From NCBI GenBank assembly GCA_958296065.1, contig CATQHX010000011.1:1-64000 (forward strand): a stretch of DNA of 64,000 nt, in the 5' to 3' direction. The notes under the pieces are model-generated. The model saw only the letters and a list, made by a program, of their open reading frames with translations. It was not told the origin of the DNA and ran no database searches. Position 1 is the first letter of the stretch, and each line of letters opens with the position of its first letter. The translations under genes were made by a program, and so were the position numbers. The DNA comes from Vicinamibacterales bacterium (GTDB taxonomy: Bacteria; Acidobacteriota; Vicinamibacteria; Vicinamibacterales; UBA8438). Below, piece after piece: positions 17,847 through 27,267 of the stretch.

Positions 17847-19941
17847 AGTCGCGGAAGAGGGTCATCGCGTCGACGCTGCCCCCCTTCGACAGCAGCGTGC
17901 GCCGGAAGTGGTCGCCGTTGTCGCGCAGCAGGCCGCCGTTCTCCTTGAACCACTCGACCGAGTCGGCGTCGAGCACCTCGCTCCAGATATAGGAGTAGTA
18001 GCCGGCCGAGTAGCCGCTGCTCCAGATGTGCGAGAAGTAGGTGCTGCGATAGCGCGGCGGCACGGCGTCGAGCGCGACTCCGGCCGCCTCGAGCGCATCC
18101 GCCTCGAAGGCCTCGACATCCGCCGCCGCCGGAACCTCGTCGGCCGTGATCTGGTGCCACGCCTGGTCGAGCAGCGACGCGGCGAGATACTCCGTGGTGG
18201 CGAATCCCTGGTTGAACTGCTGCGTCGCCAGCACGCGCTCCAGCAGGTCGGCCGGCATCGGCTCGCCGGTCTCGTAGTGGACGGCGTAGTTCTCCAGCAC
18301 CTCCGGCCAGGTGGCCCACATCTCGTTGACCTGCGACGGATACTCGACGAAGTCGCGCGGCACCGAGGTTCCGGCGAAGTAGGGGTACTCGACGTTCGAG
18401 AAGAACCCGTGCAGGGCGTGGCCGAACTCGTGGAACGCGGTCGTCACCTCGTCGAAGGTCAGCAGCGTCGGCTCGCCGGCCGGCGGCTTCGGCACGTTGA
18501 GGTGATTGGCGACCACCGGTGAGGTGCCGAGCATGTGCGACTGCGAGACGTAGGCGTTCATCCAGGCGCCGCCGCGCTTGGACGGCCGGGCGTAGAAGTC
18601 GCCGAGGAACAGGCCCAGCGGCTCGCCGTCGGCGTCGAACACCTCCCAGACCCGGACGTCGGGGTGGTAGACCGGCAGCTCCGGCCGCGCCTCGAAGGTC
18701 AGGCCGTAGAGCCGGTTGGCGGCGAAGAAGACGCCGTTCTCGAGGACGTTGTCCATCTCGAAGTAGGGACGCAGTTGCGACGCGTCGAACGCGTAGCGGT
18801 CGGCCCGCACCTTCTCCGTGTAGTAGGACCAGTCCCAGGCGGCCAGCTCCAGATCGGCGCCCTCGGCGTTGGCCATCGCCTGCAGATCGGCGGCCTCCCG
18901 CTCGGCGTTCGCCACCGCCGGAGGAGTCAGGCTCGCCAGCCGCCCGTTGACCGCTTCGACCGTCTGCGCGGTCTGCCGCTCCAGGATGTAGGCGGCGTGG
19001 TTCGGATAGCCCAGCATCGCGGCCCGTTCGGCCCGCAGCCGGGCCATCGTGGTAATCACCTCGCGGTTGTCGTACTCGCCGCCCTGGACGCCGCGGGCGA
19101 GCGAGGTCCGGGCGATGCGCTCGCGCAGGTCGCGGTTGTCGAGCGCCGCCAGCGCCGGCTGGCCGCTGGTGTTCAGCAGCGGGATGACGTAGCGGTTCTC
19201 CAGGCCGCGCGCGGCGGCCGCAGCAGCGGCGGCCGCGATCTCGTTCTCGGAGAGGCCGGCCAGCTCCTCCTCGCTCTCCACCACCACCGCCGAGGCGTTG
19301 ACCTCGTCCAGGACGTTCTGCGTGAAGCGGCTCGACAGCGCGGCCAGCTCCGCATTGATCTCCTGCATCCGCTCCTTCTCGGACTCGGACAGCCGCGCCC
19401 CGGCCCGCACGAAGTCGACGTAGTACTCCTCGACGAGCCGCCGCGCCTCGGCATCGAGTCCCGCCGACTCGCGCTGGTCGTGGAGCGCCTGCACCCGCGC
19501 GAACAGGTCCGCGTTCAGCAGCATCGCATCGGTGTGCGCGGCCAGCCGCGGCGCCATCTCGTTGCGGATCTCGTTGATGGCGTCGTTCGTATGGGCGCTG
19601 GCGAGGCTGAAAAACGTCCGGGCGACGCGATCGAGCGTCCGGCCGGAGCGCTCCAGCGGCACGATCGTGTTCTCGAAGGTCGGCGGATCGGACTGCGCGG
19701 CGATGACCTCTATCTCCTCGATCTGCTCGGCCATTCCGCGCTCGAACGCCGGACCGTAGTGCGTATCGTCGATCCTGTCGAACGGCGGCAGTTGGTACGG
19801 CAGCGTGCTCTCGGTGAAGAACGGATTCTCGGTCATCTCCTGCTGCCCGGCGGCTTCCGTGCCGCCGCTCCCGAACGGTGCGCCGGAGCCGAGCATCAGC
19901 GCCACGACTATCGCCGCCATCCCCAAGGACTTCCCACGCAT
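17791..19941 (-). CDS. dcp: M3-family peptidyl-dipeptidase (dipeptidyl carboxypeptidase)
   Basis: 716 residues from ATG 19941 (GGGAGGG 7-14 nt upstream); the frame is open far upstream but only non-protein-like sequence lies there. Signal peptide [20 protein letters not shown], then [19 protein letters not shown], the typical Dcp N-terminus. The thermolysin-like zinc motif is [19 protein letters not shown] (HEFGH), with the third ligand Glu about 25 residues on ([11 protein letters not shown]). Size matches E. coli Dcp (about 680). It removes C-terminal dipeptides from peptides; here it is exported, so it probably digests peptides in the periplasm. Monocistronic, divergent from typA. Confidence 0.93.
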   Translation of the reverse strand: MRGKSLGMAAIVVALMLGSGAPFGSGGTEAAGQQEMTENPFFTESTLPYQLPPFDRIDDTHYGPAFERGMAEQIEEIEVIAAQSDPPTFENTIVPLERSGRTLDRVARTFFSLASAHTNDAINEIRNEMAPRLAAHTDAMLLNADLFARVQALHDQRESAGLDAEARRLVEEYYVDFVRAGARLSESEKERMQEINAELAALSSRFTQNVLDEVNASAVVVESEEELAGLSENEIAAAAAAAAARGLENRYVIPLLNTSGQPALAALDNRDLRERIARTSLARGVQGGEYDNREVITTMARLRAERAAMLGYPNHAAYILERQTAQTVEAVNGRLASLTPPAVANAEREAADLQAMANAEGADLELAAWDWSYYTEKVRADRYAFDASQLRPYFEMDNVLENGVFFAANRLYGLTFEARPELPVYHPDVRVWEVFDADGEPLGLFLGDFYARPSKRGGAWMNAYVSQSHMLGTSPVVANHLNVPKPPAGEPTLLTFDEVTTAFHEFGHALHGFFSNVEYPYFAGTSVPRDFVEYPSQVNEMWATWPEVLENYAVHYETGEPMPADLLERVLATQQFNQGFATTEYLAASLLDQAWHQITADEVPAAADVEAFEADALEAAGVALDAVPPRYRSTYFSHIWSSGYSAGYYSYIWSEVLDADSVEWFKENGGLLRDNGDHFRRTLLSKGGSVDAMTLFRDFRGADPDVRPLLVRRGLN

Positions 19942-20020
19942 GTTCAAGACCCTCCCGGAAAAGCGCCGCCAAACCCGTCGCAAAGCGCCGTGCTTGGCCC
20001 CATTCCCACCGCCACAAGAG

Positions 20021-20070
20021 CTTGCGCCGCACAACTCACTCCGTTGCGCGCTGCAGCGCGAGCTCCTGCA
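20021..20070 (-). repeat. divergent copy of the dispersed REP-like element
   Basis: On the minus strand AGGAGCTCGCGCTGCAG...GCGGCGCAAG aligns with the unit at 15808-15853 and at 61306-61352. Flanking GAGCTTGC/GCAAGCTC arms can pair. Located in the spacer between dcp and typA. Confidence 0.4.
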
Positions 20071-20141
20071 AGCTCTCCCGCCAACCGTCAACGATACCAG
20101 CTTTGCCGCCTCACCCGTCACCCGGCACCCCGCCTCCGTGA

Positions 20142-20186
20142 GATAATCAGGCCGTGACCGTTTCGTCGGGGCGTCCCGCCCCATGA
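20142..20186 (+). promoter_or_regulatory. putative -10 element and 10-codon leader ORF before typA
   Basis: GATAAT (20142-20147) lies 6 nt before a GTG at 20154. That GTG opens a 10-codon frame ending in TGA at 20184-20186, which overlaps the typA ATG at 20183 (ATGA). The arrangement would couple translation of a minimal leaderless ORF to typA. Alternatively the leader is accidental and TypA begins at another codon. Confidence 0.35.
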
Positions 20187-22015
20187 GGGCGCCCGCCAGC
20201 GTCGGCGTTGCCAACCCCCTCCGCCGCAACATCGCAATCATCGCGCACGTGGACCACGGCAAGACCACGCTGGTCGACGCCATGCTGCACCAGAGCGGCG
20301 TGTTCCGCGAGCACGAGCGCGTGGAGGAGCGCGCCCTCGACAACATCGACCTCGAGCGCGAGCGCGGCATCACGATCATGGCCAAGAACACGGCCATCCG
20401 CTACCGCGACCTGATCATCAACATCGTCGACACGCCGGGCCACGCCGACTTCGGCGGCGAGGTCGAGCGGACCCTGACGATGGTCGACGGGGTGCTGCTG
20501 CTCGTCGACGCCTCCGAAGGTCCCCTGCCCCAGACCCGCTTCGTGCTGCGCAAGGCTCTGGAGCAGGGACTCCCGCCGATCGTTGTCATCAACAAGATGG
20601 ACCGGCCGGACGCGCGGCCGGCCGAGGTGCTCGACGAGATCTACGACCTTTTCATCGACCTGGACGCCAGCGAGGAGCAGATCGAGTTCCCGGTGCTGTA
20701 CGCCAACGCCAAGGCGGGCACGGCCACCGCCGATCCGGCCGAGACGGGACGCAACCTGCGGCCGCTGCTCGACGCCGTCGCCGACCGGATGCCGGCCCCG
20801 CCGGGCGATCCCGACGCTCCGCTGCAGGTGCTGGTGGCGAACCTGGATGCGAACGACTACCTGGGCCGGATCGCCATCGGCCGCATCGTCAACGGCCGGG
20901 TGGCGACGGGCGACACGATCGCGGTCTCGAAGCTGGACGGCGCGGTCGAGCGTACCCGGGTCACGAAGCTGTACGTCTTCAACGGCCTGGAGCGGATGGA
21001 GGTGGCGCAGGCGGCGGCCGGCGACGTCATCTGCCTGGCCGGGATCGACGACATCACTATCGGCGAGACCATCACCAGCCCGGACGACCCGCGGCCGATC
21101 CCGCCGATGCACGTCGACGAGCCGACGGTGTCGATGGTCTTCGGCGTGAACACGTCGCCCATGTCGGGGCGCGACGGCCAGTACGTCACGTCACGCAATC
21201 TCCGCGACCGGCTGGCCCGCGAGCTGGTCGGCAACGTGTCGATCCGCGTCGAGGACACCGACTCGCCGGAACAAGTGCAGGTGATCGGCCGCGGCGAGCT
21301 GCAGTTGTCGATCCTCATCGAGATGATGCGTCGCGAGGGCTACGAGCTGCAGGTGTCGCGCCCCCGCATCGTCACCCGCAAGCGGAAGGGACGGACCGAG
21401 GAGCCGGTCGAGGAGCTGGTCATCGACGTGGCCGAGGACTACCAGGGAGTCGTCATCGCCCAGCTCGGCAACCGCAAGGCGACCATGACGCGGATGGTGA
21501 ACCACGGCAGCGGCCGCGTCCGGCTGGAGTTCCGGATCCCGACGCGCGGGCTCATCGGCTTCCGGTCGCAGTTCCTCACCGACACGCGCGGCACCGGCAT
21601 CATGAACCACCTTTTTGCGGGATGGGAGCCGTGGAGCGGACCGATCGCGGGCCGGCCCACCGGCGCGCTGGTGGGCGACCGGGCCGGCAAGGCGACCGCC
21701 TTCGCGATCTACAACCTGCAGGAGCGCGGCGAGATCTTCATCCACGCCGGCACGCCGGTCTACGAGGGGATGATCATCGGCGAGAACGCGCGCCCGTCCG
21801 ACCTCGACGTCAACGTGACGAAGGAAAAGAAGCTGACCAACATGCGCTCGTCCACCGCCGAAGAGGCAATCCGCCTGGTTCCGCCGCGGTTGCTGAATCT
21901 GGAGCAGGCTATCGAGTTCATCAACGACGACGAGCTGGTGGAGATCACCCCCGGCAGCATCCGGCTGCGGAAGGAAGTTCTGGCCGCGAACATGCGGCCG
22001 AAGAAGGAGTCGTAG
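20183..22015 (+). CDS. typA: TypA/BipA ribosome-associated GTPase
   Basis: 610 residues, the usual length. Translation-factor GTPase motifs are intact: G1 AHVDHGKTT, switch [11 protein letters not shown]4 NKMDRPDA and the ERERGITI effector region. The C-terminal EF-G-like domains and the TypA-specific tail ([20 protein letters not shown]) follow. It binds ribosomes and supports growth or ribosome assembly under stress and cold. ATG 20183 gives the family's start ([19 protein letters not shown]); no strong Shine-Dalgarno, but a leader ORF overlaps the start codon. Downstream aldose epimerase gene begins after 136 bp. Confidence 0.97.
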   Translation: MRAPASVGVANPLRRNIAIIAHVDHGKTTLVDAMLHQSGVFREHERVEERALDNIDLERERGITIMAKNTAIRYRDLIINIVDTPGHADFGGEVERTLTMVDGVLLLVDASEGPLPQTRFVLRKALEQGLPPIVVINKMDRPDARPAEVLDEIYDLFIDLDASEEQIEFPVLYANAKAGTATADPAETGRNLRPLLDAVADRMPAPPGDPDAPLQVLVANLDANDYLGRIAIGRIVNGRVATGDTIAVSKLDGAVERTRVTKLYVFNGLERMEVAQAAAGDVICLAGIDDITIGETITSPDDPRPIPPMHVDEPTVSMVFGVNTSPMSGRDGQYVTSRNLRDRLARELVGNVSIRVEDTDSPEQVQVIGRGELQLSILIEMMRREGYELQVSRPRIVTRKRKGRTEEPVEELVIDVAEDYQGVVIAQLGNRKATMTRMVNHGSGRVRLEFRIPTRGLIGFRSQFLTDTRGTGIMNHLFAGWEPWSGPIAGRPTGALVGDRAGKATAFAIYNLQERGEIFIHAGTPVYEGMIIGENARPSDLDVNVTKEKKLTNMRSSTAEEAIRLVPPRLLNLEQAIEFINDDELVEITPGSIRLRKEVLAANMRPKKES

Positions 22016-22151
22016 CCGGGAAGCCAGCGCTCCAGCCCGTGCAGGCGAGAATGGCCGCGATGTCGCCGCAGCGGCGCGCCCCGACCCACGGATCGTTGCT
22101 TCAGTCGGCAATCCGAGCCGCAGGCGGCGATTGTCGGGCTACGATCCCGCC

Positions 22152-23063
22152 ATGACGCAGGACACACCGGAAGTCATCGAGTTGCGGGCCGGTTCGACGC
22201 GCCTTGCCGTGGCGCCGGGTGTCGGCGGCTCCATCACCCGCTACGCCTCGGACCGCGGGGGCGCCACCATCGAGTGGATGCGTCCGGCGCCGCCGGAAGC
22301 CATCGCCAGCCGCTCGGCCGGCGGCACGTCGAGCTTTCCGATGGTGCCGTTCTCGAACCGCATCCGGGACGCCGCGTTCCGCTTCCGCGGACGTACCATC
22401 CAGCTTCCGCAGAACTTCCGGCCCGAGCCGCACGCCATCCACGGGCACGCCTGGCGCGAGCCGTGGGACGTGCTCTCACGGTCGGACGCGGCCCTGACGC
22501 TGGAGTACCGGCACCCGGCCGGCGCCTGGCCCTGGACGTACGTGGCGCAGCAGATGTTCGATCTGACCGACGAGCAGCTTCGGGTCCGTTTCACCGTGAC
22601 CAACGAGGCCGCGGAGCCGATGCCGGTCGGCTTCGGGCTGCATCCGTATTTCGTCCGCACGCCGCGCGCCACCGTACGCGCCGACGTCGGCCGGATGTGG
22701 CAGGCCGACGCCGGCCTCATGCCGATCAGCCTCGTCCCGCCGCCCCAACAGCTCCTGCTCGACGGCGCCGGCCTCAACCCGGACGCCACCACCCTCGACA
22801 ACAACTTCGTCGGCTTCGGCGGGCAGGCCGTCATCGACTGGCCGGAATGGAACGCACGGCTGCGGATCGACGCCGACCCGGTCTACGCCTGCCTGGTCGT
22901 CTACACACCGGCCGGCCAGGACTTCTTCTGTGTCGAGCCGGCGACCAACTGCATCGACGGCTTCAACCTGGCCGACGCGGGCCGGACCGATACCGGCATC
23001 ATCGTGGTCGCGCCGGGCGACACCGCAGCGGGCGATGTGACGTTCACGCCGGAGGTGGCGTGA
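22152..23063 (+). CDS. aldose 1-epimerase (galactose mutarotase-like)
   Basis: 303 residues, ATG 22152 with TACGAT ending 6 nt upstream, so probably leaderless. GalM-type beta-sandwich: AVAPGVGGSITRY, SSFPMVPFSNRI, HAIHGHAWREPWDVL (the first catalytic His) and GFGLHPYFVRT (second His), with CVEPATNCIDGFNL carrying the catalytic Glu. These residues make mutarotation of hexose-6-epimers plausible; the subfamily (YihR/GalM/YeaD-like) is not resolvable here. Cytoplasmic. Confidence 0.9.
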   Translation: MTQDTPEVIELRAGSTRLAVAPGVGGSITRYASDRGGATIEWMRPAPPEAIASRSAGGTSSFPMVPFSNRIRDAAFRFRGRTIQLPQNFRPEPHAIHGHAWREPWDVLSRSDAALTLEYRHPAGAWPWTYVAQQMFDLTDEQLRVRFTVTNEAAEPMPVGFGLHPYFVRTPRATVRADVGRMWQADAGLMPISLVPPPQQLLLDGAGLNPDATTLDNNFVGFGGQAVIDWPEWNARLRIDADPVYACLVVYTPAGQDFFCVEPATNCIDGFNLADAGRTDTGIIVVAPGDTAAGDVTFTPEVA

Positions 23064-23094
23064 GCCGCTCCCTGCCGTAGTAGACTGGAAATCA

Positions 23095-23294
23095 GTGAAT
23101 CCCGAGATCGCGTCGATCGTGTTGACCGGCATCGGCGTTTTGCTTGGCGTCTGGCGAATCGAGGCGCACTACGAGACCCGCACCAGGAGGCCGCGCACGC
23201 CGAACTGCGCGGTCTCCTGGTGCGGGTAACCGAGGACGTCGCCTACCTGCGCGGCCGGCAGGACGAACGGGATCGCAGCCGAGAGGCAAACTAG
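23095..23294 (+). pseudogene. frameshifted small membrane/coiled-coil protein gene
   Basis: Starts GTG 23095 with TAGACT 8 nt upstream. The first frame gives NPEIASIVLTGIGVLLGVWR (one membrane segment) then IEAHYETR; the -1 frame continues QEAAHAELRGLLVRVTEDVA, then YLRGRQDERDRSREAN and TAG at 23292-23294. Joining the frames by adding one base near 23175-23181 yields a smooth protein of about 66 residues with a TM helix and a charged coiled coil. Unrepaired, the first frame ends at TAA 23227-23229. Either a real single-base deletion or a sequencing error. Confidence 0.6.
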
Positions 23295-23453
23295 CCACTA
23301 TCGGTTGCCCGCATCCGACGCGCCCATCAAGCCGCAGCCGAGACATCCCCTGCCTGCACGCAACGACATCGCCAGGCCCTGGTTCGCCATCGGCTGGTTG
23401 GCGACCGGGCGCATCGCCGACCGCGGCGGCGGGCCGGCCCTGGCGTACGCCTG

Positions 23454-23714
23454 CCGACGGCGCGCCGCCGCTGTCCGGCACCGTCGAGCGCATCGTGGAG
23501 GGACCGCTGCCGCATGCGCTGCTCCGGATCGACGCTCCCCTGTCCGGCATCGCCGCGCCGATCGTGTACACGATGGACGACCGGGTGATGACGTCGTTGG
23601 GCATCTACACTGTACGGCGACGATGCGCCCGCCGTCGCCGGCCGCGAGGATCCGGCGTGGCAGGCATGGATGCAGCGCCGGTTCCCGCCGCCGGAGACGA
23701 AGGAGACGACATGA
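23454..23714 (+). pseudogene. remnant of an SRPBCC-protein C-terminal domain (tandem duplicate)
   Basis: The fragment reads PPLSGTVERIVEGPLPHALL...DRVMTSLGIY, then after one extra A at 23609 LYGDDAPAVAGREDPAWQAW...PPETKETT-stop. It matches the C-terminus of the adjacent intact gene (PLAGVVERITEGRQPYALV...GDQVMITLGIYLYGDAAATA...LWQAWLNELFE). Its TGA (23712-23714) overlaps the ATG of that gene. The N-terminal START-like domain is missing, so this is a truncated and frameshifted duplicate. Confidence 0.7.
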
Positions 23715-24508
23715 CCGTCAAACGTGATGAGTCCGGCCGCCGTTCAGTCCAGGTCGAGACCCTCGTCCCGGGCACACCGGAGGAGGTCTGGGCGGCCATT
23801 GCCACGGGACCCGGTATCTCCGCCTGGTTCTGCCCGAGCGAGGTCGAGGAGCGCGTCGGCGGCTCCGTCCGCTGTCACATCGGACCCGGCATGGAGACCG
23901 ACGCCGCCGTGACCGCCTGGGACCCGCCGCGGCGGTTCGCCGCCGACAGTCCCGGCCCCACCCCCGACGCGCCTCCCATCGCCACCGAGTGGATTGTGGA
24001 GCCACGCTCCGGCGGCGTTTGCCTCGTGCGTGTCGTGCACAGCCTGTTCGCGAGCACTGACGACTGGGACGATCAGCTCGCGGGCAGCGAATCGGGCTGG
24101 CCGTACTTCTTCGGCATACTGCGGTTGTATCTGACCCACTTCCCCGGGCGGCCCGCAGCGGTCATCCGGGCCATGGGGACCACACCGGGTGCTGTCTCCG
24201 ATGCGTGGGACAAGCTGACCGGCGCGCTCGCCATTCCCGGTTCCGCCACCTCGGAACGCTGGAGCAGCCGGCCCGCAGGCATCCGGCCGCTCGCCGGCGT
24301 CGTGGAACGCATCACGGAGGGCAGGCAGCCCTACGCGCTGGTCAGGCTCGACGATCCCCTGCCCGGCATCGTCGCGCCCAGCGCCTTCGCGGCCGGCGAT
24401 CAGGTGATGATCACGCTGGGAATCTACCTGTACGGCGACGCCGCGGCCACAGCAGCCGCCCGCGACGAGCCCCTGTGGCAGGCGTGGTTGAACGAGCTCT
24501 TCGAGTGA
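23711..24508 (+). CDS. SRPBCC (AHSA1-type) domain protein
   Basis: 265 residues, ATG 23711 preceded by GAAGGAGACGAC. Residues 15-150 form an AHSA1-like START fold: VQVETLVPGTPEEVWAAIAT, GPGISAWFCPSEVEERVGG, WIVEPRSGGVCLVRVVHS. The C-terminal ~70 residues (PLAGVVERITEGRQPYALVR...WQAWLNELF) form a separate domain seen with this family. Members bind hydrophobic ligands or act as chaperone partners; the actual role is unknown. A frameshifted duplicate of the C-terminal domain lies immediately upstream. The frame is open far upstream only because of that remnant. Confidence 0.85.
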   Translation: MTVKRDESGRRSVQVETLVPGTPEEVWAAIATGPGISAWFCPSEVEERVGGSVRCHIGPGMETDAAVTAWDPPRRFAADSPGPTPDAPPIATEWIVEPRSGGVCLVRVVHSLFASTDDWDDQLAGSESGWPYFFGILRLYLTHFPGRPAAVIRAMGTTPGAVSDAWDKLTGALAIPGSATSERWSSRPAGIRPLAGVVERITEGRQPYALVRLDDPLPGIVAPSAFAAGDQVMITLGIYLYGDAAATAAARDEPLWQAWLNELFE

Positions 24509-24603
24509 CGGCGCAGCGCCTGGAACTGGAGCAACTCCAGGTCAGTGAACCGGCGATGACCGGCACGGATCAACGACCGTCGGTCCTTCGATTTACTGGC
24601 CGT

Positions 24604-25392
24604 TCAGTCCCGACTCGTCTCGCGCAGCCGCTGTATCTGCCGCACCGCCGCGTCGATCTGCAGCTCCATGATCTGCCGGCCGTACTCGGCGGTCGCGCGC
24701 GTCGGGTTTCCAGAGACGCCGCTGCCGTCACCGCGCGTGCCGGGCGCCATCTGGTCGACGCGCAGCAGCGACGGCTCGAGGAACAGCAGGGTCGACGTGT
24801 CGTGCATGCCGGCGTGCGAGCCGACGTCCTCCTCGCGCTCGCCCTGCGCAATGAGCCACTCGTCGCCCGGTCCCGGGTAGTAGTCGGTCAGATGGTGTAC
24901 GCGCGCCGCCGTGTCCGCCCACTCCTCGTTCAACCGCTCGGCCACCACCGCCTGCGACGCCTGGTTGCCGCCGCTGTCTCCCATCAGCGCAATGTCGACG
25001 AACCCGTGCTGCCGGAGGCTGCGCGCCGCGTACTCCAGGACCTGCTCGAACACCTCGGGCGGCGTCGTGATCGTGCCGGAGAAGCGCATGTGGCCCGTCG
25101 GCGGATCGACGTTCCCCTCGGGCACGTACGCCATCACCGGCGCGACCAGCGCGTCGCCCAGTTGCCGGGCCGCCGCGCCCGCCTTGTGCCGGACCAGGTA
25201 GTTATGCTTGCCCAGCACCATGTGCGGCCCGTTCTGCTCGGTCCCGCCGGTCGGGATGATCACCGTCGTGACGCCGGCCGCGAGCTTGTCGCGCACCTCG
25301 GTCCAGGTGAGCTCTTCGAGGAACACCGTGTCGGGCGCCTGGGCCAGCGGGGCGACGGCCAGGCAGAGAATCAGGACGGGAGTGAATCGCAT
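24604..25392 (-). CDS. creatininase-family amidohydrolase, exported
   Basis: 262 residues; GAGGAGCTCG precedes ATG 25392. An N-terminal signal peptide (RFTPVLILCLAVAPLAQA) makes this an exported member. The family core is visible: VIIPTGGTEQNGPHMVLGKHNYL (metal-binding Glu and His), DIALMGDSGGNQ, and GSHAGMHDTSTLLFLEPSLL, where His and Glu complete the metal site. Creatininases cleave cyclic amides; family members also act on other lactams (e.g. in riboflavin and coenzyme F420 pathways). The substrate cannot be predicted. Tail-to-tail with the SRPBCC gene. Confidence 0.88.
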   Translation of the reverse strand: MRFTPVLILCLAVAPLAQAPDTVFLEELTWTEVRDKLAAGVTTVIIPTGGTEQNGPHMVLGKHNYLVRHKAGAAARQLGDALVAPVMAYVPEGNVDPPTGHMRFSGTITTPPEVFEQVLEYAARSLRQHGFVDIALMGDSGGNQASQAVVAERLNEEWADTAARVHHLTDYYPGPGDEWLIAQGEREEDVGSHAGMHDTSTLLFLEPSLLRVDQMAPGTRGDGSGVSGNPTRATAEYGRQIMELQIDAAVRQIQRLRETSRD

Positions 25393-25414
25393 CGAGCTCC
25401 TCCGTGTCGGTCAG

Positions 25415-25615
25415 TCATACCCGATCCAGCGCCTCCATCGCAGCGCGAGGCGAAATGACGGATGCGAAGTCCGGCGGTTGCTCAATCAACCGCCGGTCCC
25501 CGGTGACCAGCGTAGCATCCGGCACGGCGTGGAGGAGCCGCCAGAGATGATCGTCACCACGGTCGGGCGAGCCTGGCGCCTGCTCGCCGGACGGATCGCG
25601 GAGCCGGGCGTTCAT
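25415..25615 (-). pseudogene. C-terminal remnant of a PIN-domain (VapC-like) toxin
   Basis: 66 residues from ATG 25615. DDHLWRLLHAVPDATLVTGD followed by RRLIEQPP matches the C-terminal half of a PIN domain, including the D...D positions of the second acidic pair. The N-terminal half with the first catalytic Asp is absent and no antitoxin gene lies beside it, so this is most likely a dead toxin fragment. Confidence 0.55.
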
Positions 25616-25712
25616 CACGATCCCGGTAGCCCGCACGCATGGCCTGGTGCGCCGCGTATCTCGATGCACAACATTTCATCTATCTGACGACAGAAACATT
25701 ATGCTCTAACGC

Positions 25713-27236
25713 ATGTCCGCCGTCCTTGTCGCCTGGATCGGCCAGACGGATCTCGACTGCGCGAACAGCAGAAGGCCCGGCCCCGGCCCCATCGGCAGCG
25801 TGGTAGCCGCCCGTTGCTTCGACGCACTCGTGTTGCTATCGAATTACGAACCGCCGAAGAACCGCGCGTTCGTGGACTGGCTGGCTGAGATGAACGCACC
25901 TCCCATCCATCTGAGGCCGGAGACACTGGACGACCCGACCGACTATGGGGCTATCCACGCCGCCGCGGCTCGGGCGCTGGAGTACGCACGCGAGACGTTT
26001 GCCCCGCAAGTCGATCTCTCCATCCACGTCAGTCCCGGCACGCCGGCCATGCAGGCGATCTGGGTGCTGCTTGCCAAGACCCGCTACCCCGCCGAGTTGA
26101 TCCAGTCTCACGAGAAGACGGGCGTCCGGACCGTCTCCGTACCCTTCGACATCGCAGCGGAGTACGTGCCAGCGCTGCTGCGCGAGACCGACGACAAGCT
26201 GACGCGCCTGACCGCCGGGCTGCCGCCGGAGTCGCCCGCGTTCGACCGCATCATCGGCCGCAGCCCGACGATGGACCGCGCCCGGACCCGCACGCGGCGG
26301 ATCGCTCCGCACGACGTCACCGTGCTCATCGAGGGCGAGTCGGGCACCGGCAAGGAGCTGTTCGCGCGCGCGATCCACGCGGAGAGCCGACGTCGCCGTG
26401 GTCCGTTCGAGGAGGTCAACTGCGGCGCGCTGCCGGAGGGGCTCGTCGAGTCGCTCCTCTTCGGCCACGTGCGCGGCGCTTTCTCCGGCGCGGTGCGCCC
26501 GCACGTGGGTCACTTCGAAGCCGGCAGCGGCGGGACTCTCTTCCTTGACGAGATCGGAGAGCTCCCGCTACCCGCGCAGGTCAAGATTCTCCGCGCGCTG
26601 CAGGAGAAGACCGTGCGCCGGCTCGGATCGGACAAGTCGATACCCGTCGATGTTCGGGTCGTCGCCGCCACGAACCGCGACCTGCGGGCCGATGTGGCGG
26701 CCGGCCGGTTCCGCGAGGACCTCTACTACCGCCTCGCCACCGGCGTCATCCGGCTCCCGCCGCTCCGCGAGCGCCAGGGCGACCTGACGCCGCTCATCGA
26801 TCACTTCCTCGCCGCCGCGAACCGCAAGTTCGCCGACCAGCCCGGCGTCGAGCAGAAGAGCCTTTCTCCCCCGGCAAGGAACCTTCTGTTGCGGCATCCG
26901 TGGCCGGGGAACGTGCGGGAACTCCAGGCGACCATCGACCGGCTCGTGCTCTGGGCGCCGGCCGCGACCGTCGCCGCGGACGACGTCCGCGAAGAGCTGC
27001 TCAGGGCAGTTCGGGACGAGGCAGGAGATCTTCTGGACCGTCCACTCGGCAGTGGGCTGGAACTGCCGACGCTGGTCGCCGATCTCGCTCGTCATTACCT
27101 GGAGCGCGCGCTCGCCGAGGCGGATGGGAACAAGACCCGGGCGGCCGAGCTGATCGGCCTGCCAAGCTACCAGACGCTCACCAACTGGATGAAGCGGTAC
27201 GATGTGACGCTTCCGGACAGGGCGCGCCGCAGATGA
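25713..27236 (+). CDS. RtcR-like sigma-54 activator with N-terminal CARF domain
   Basis: 507 residues. Residues 1-160 resemble the CARF domain of E. coli Rtc[21 protein letters not shown] at about 101-120 followed by [12 protein letters not shown] parallels RtcR's hI(T)TGTHVAQICWFLLAEARY...LIQSS. The AAA+ activator core has Walker A GESGTGKE (208-215), the sigma-54 contact loop as GAFSGA (255-260, canonical GAFTGA), Walker [11 protein letters not shown] and [13 protein letters not shown] Fis-type helix-turn-helix ends the protein ([20 protein letters not shown]). CARF domains bind cyclic oligonucleotides or tRNA-derived ligands. A sigma-54 promoter begins 1 nt after its stop, so it almost certainly controls the next two genes. 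TATGCT lies 7 nt before its own ATG. Confidence 0.93.
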   Translation: MSAVLVAWIGQTDLDCANSRRPGPGPIGSVVAARCFDALVLLSNYEPPKNRAFVDWLAEMNAPPIHLRPETLDDPTDYGAIHAAAARALEYARETFAPQVDLSIHVSPGTPAMQAIWVLLAKTRYPAELIQSHEKTGVRTVSVPFDIAAEYVPALLRETDDKLTRLTAGLPPESPAFDRIIGRSPTMDRARTRTRRIAPHDVTVLIEGESGTGKELFARAIHAESRRRRGPFEEVNCGALPEGLVESLLFGHVRGAFSGAVRPHVGHFEAGSGGTLFLDEIGELPLPAQVKILRALQEKTVRRLGSDKSIPVDVRVVAATNRDLRADVAAGRFREDLYYRLATGVIRLPPLRERQGDLTPLIDHFLAAANRKFADQPGVEQKSLSPPARNLLLRHPWPGNVRELQATIDRLVLWAPAATVAADDVREELLRAVRDEAGDLLDRPLGSGLELPTLVADLARHYLERALAEADGNKTRAAELIGLPSYQTLTNWMKRYDVTLPDRARRR

Positions 27237-27253
27237 TGGCACGCTCGTTGCTT
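27237..27253 (+). promoter_or_regulatory. sigma-54 (-24/-12) promoter
   Basis: TGGCACGCTCGTTGCTT matches the consensus TGGCACG-N4-TTGCW at every position. It lies between the activator gene and the ATPase gene. Transcription would start near 27263, which is inside the first ATG (27259) of the ATPase frame, leaving 27268 or a later codon as the usable start. Confidence 0.9.
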
Positions 27254-27267
27254 AGTGGATGGACGAG

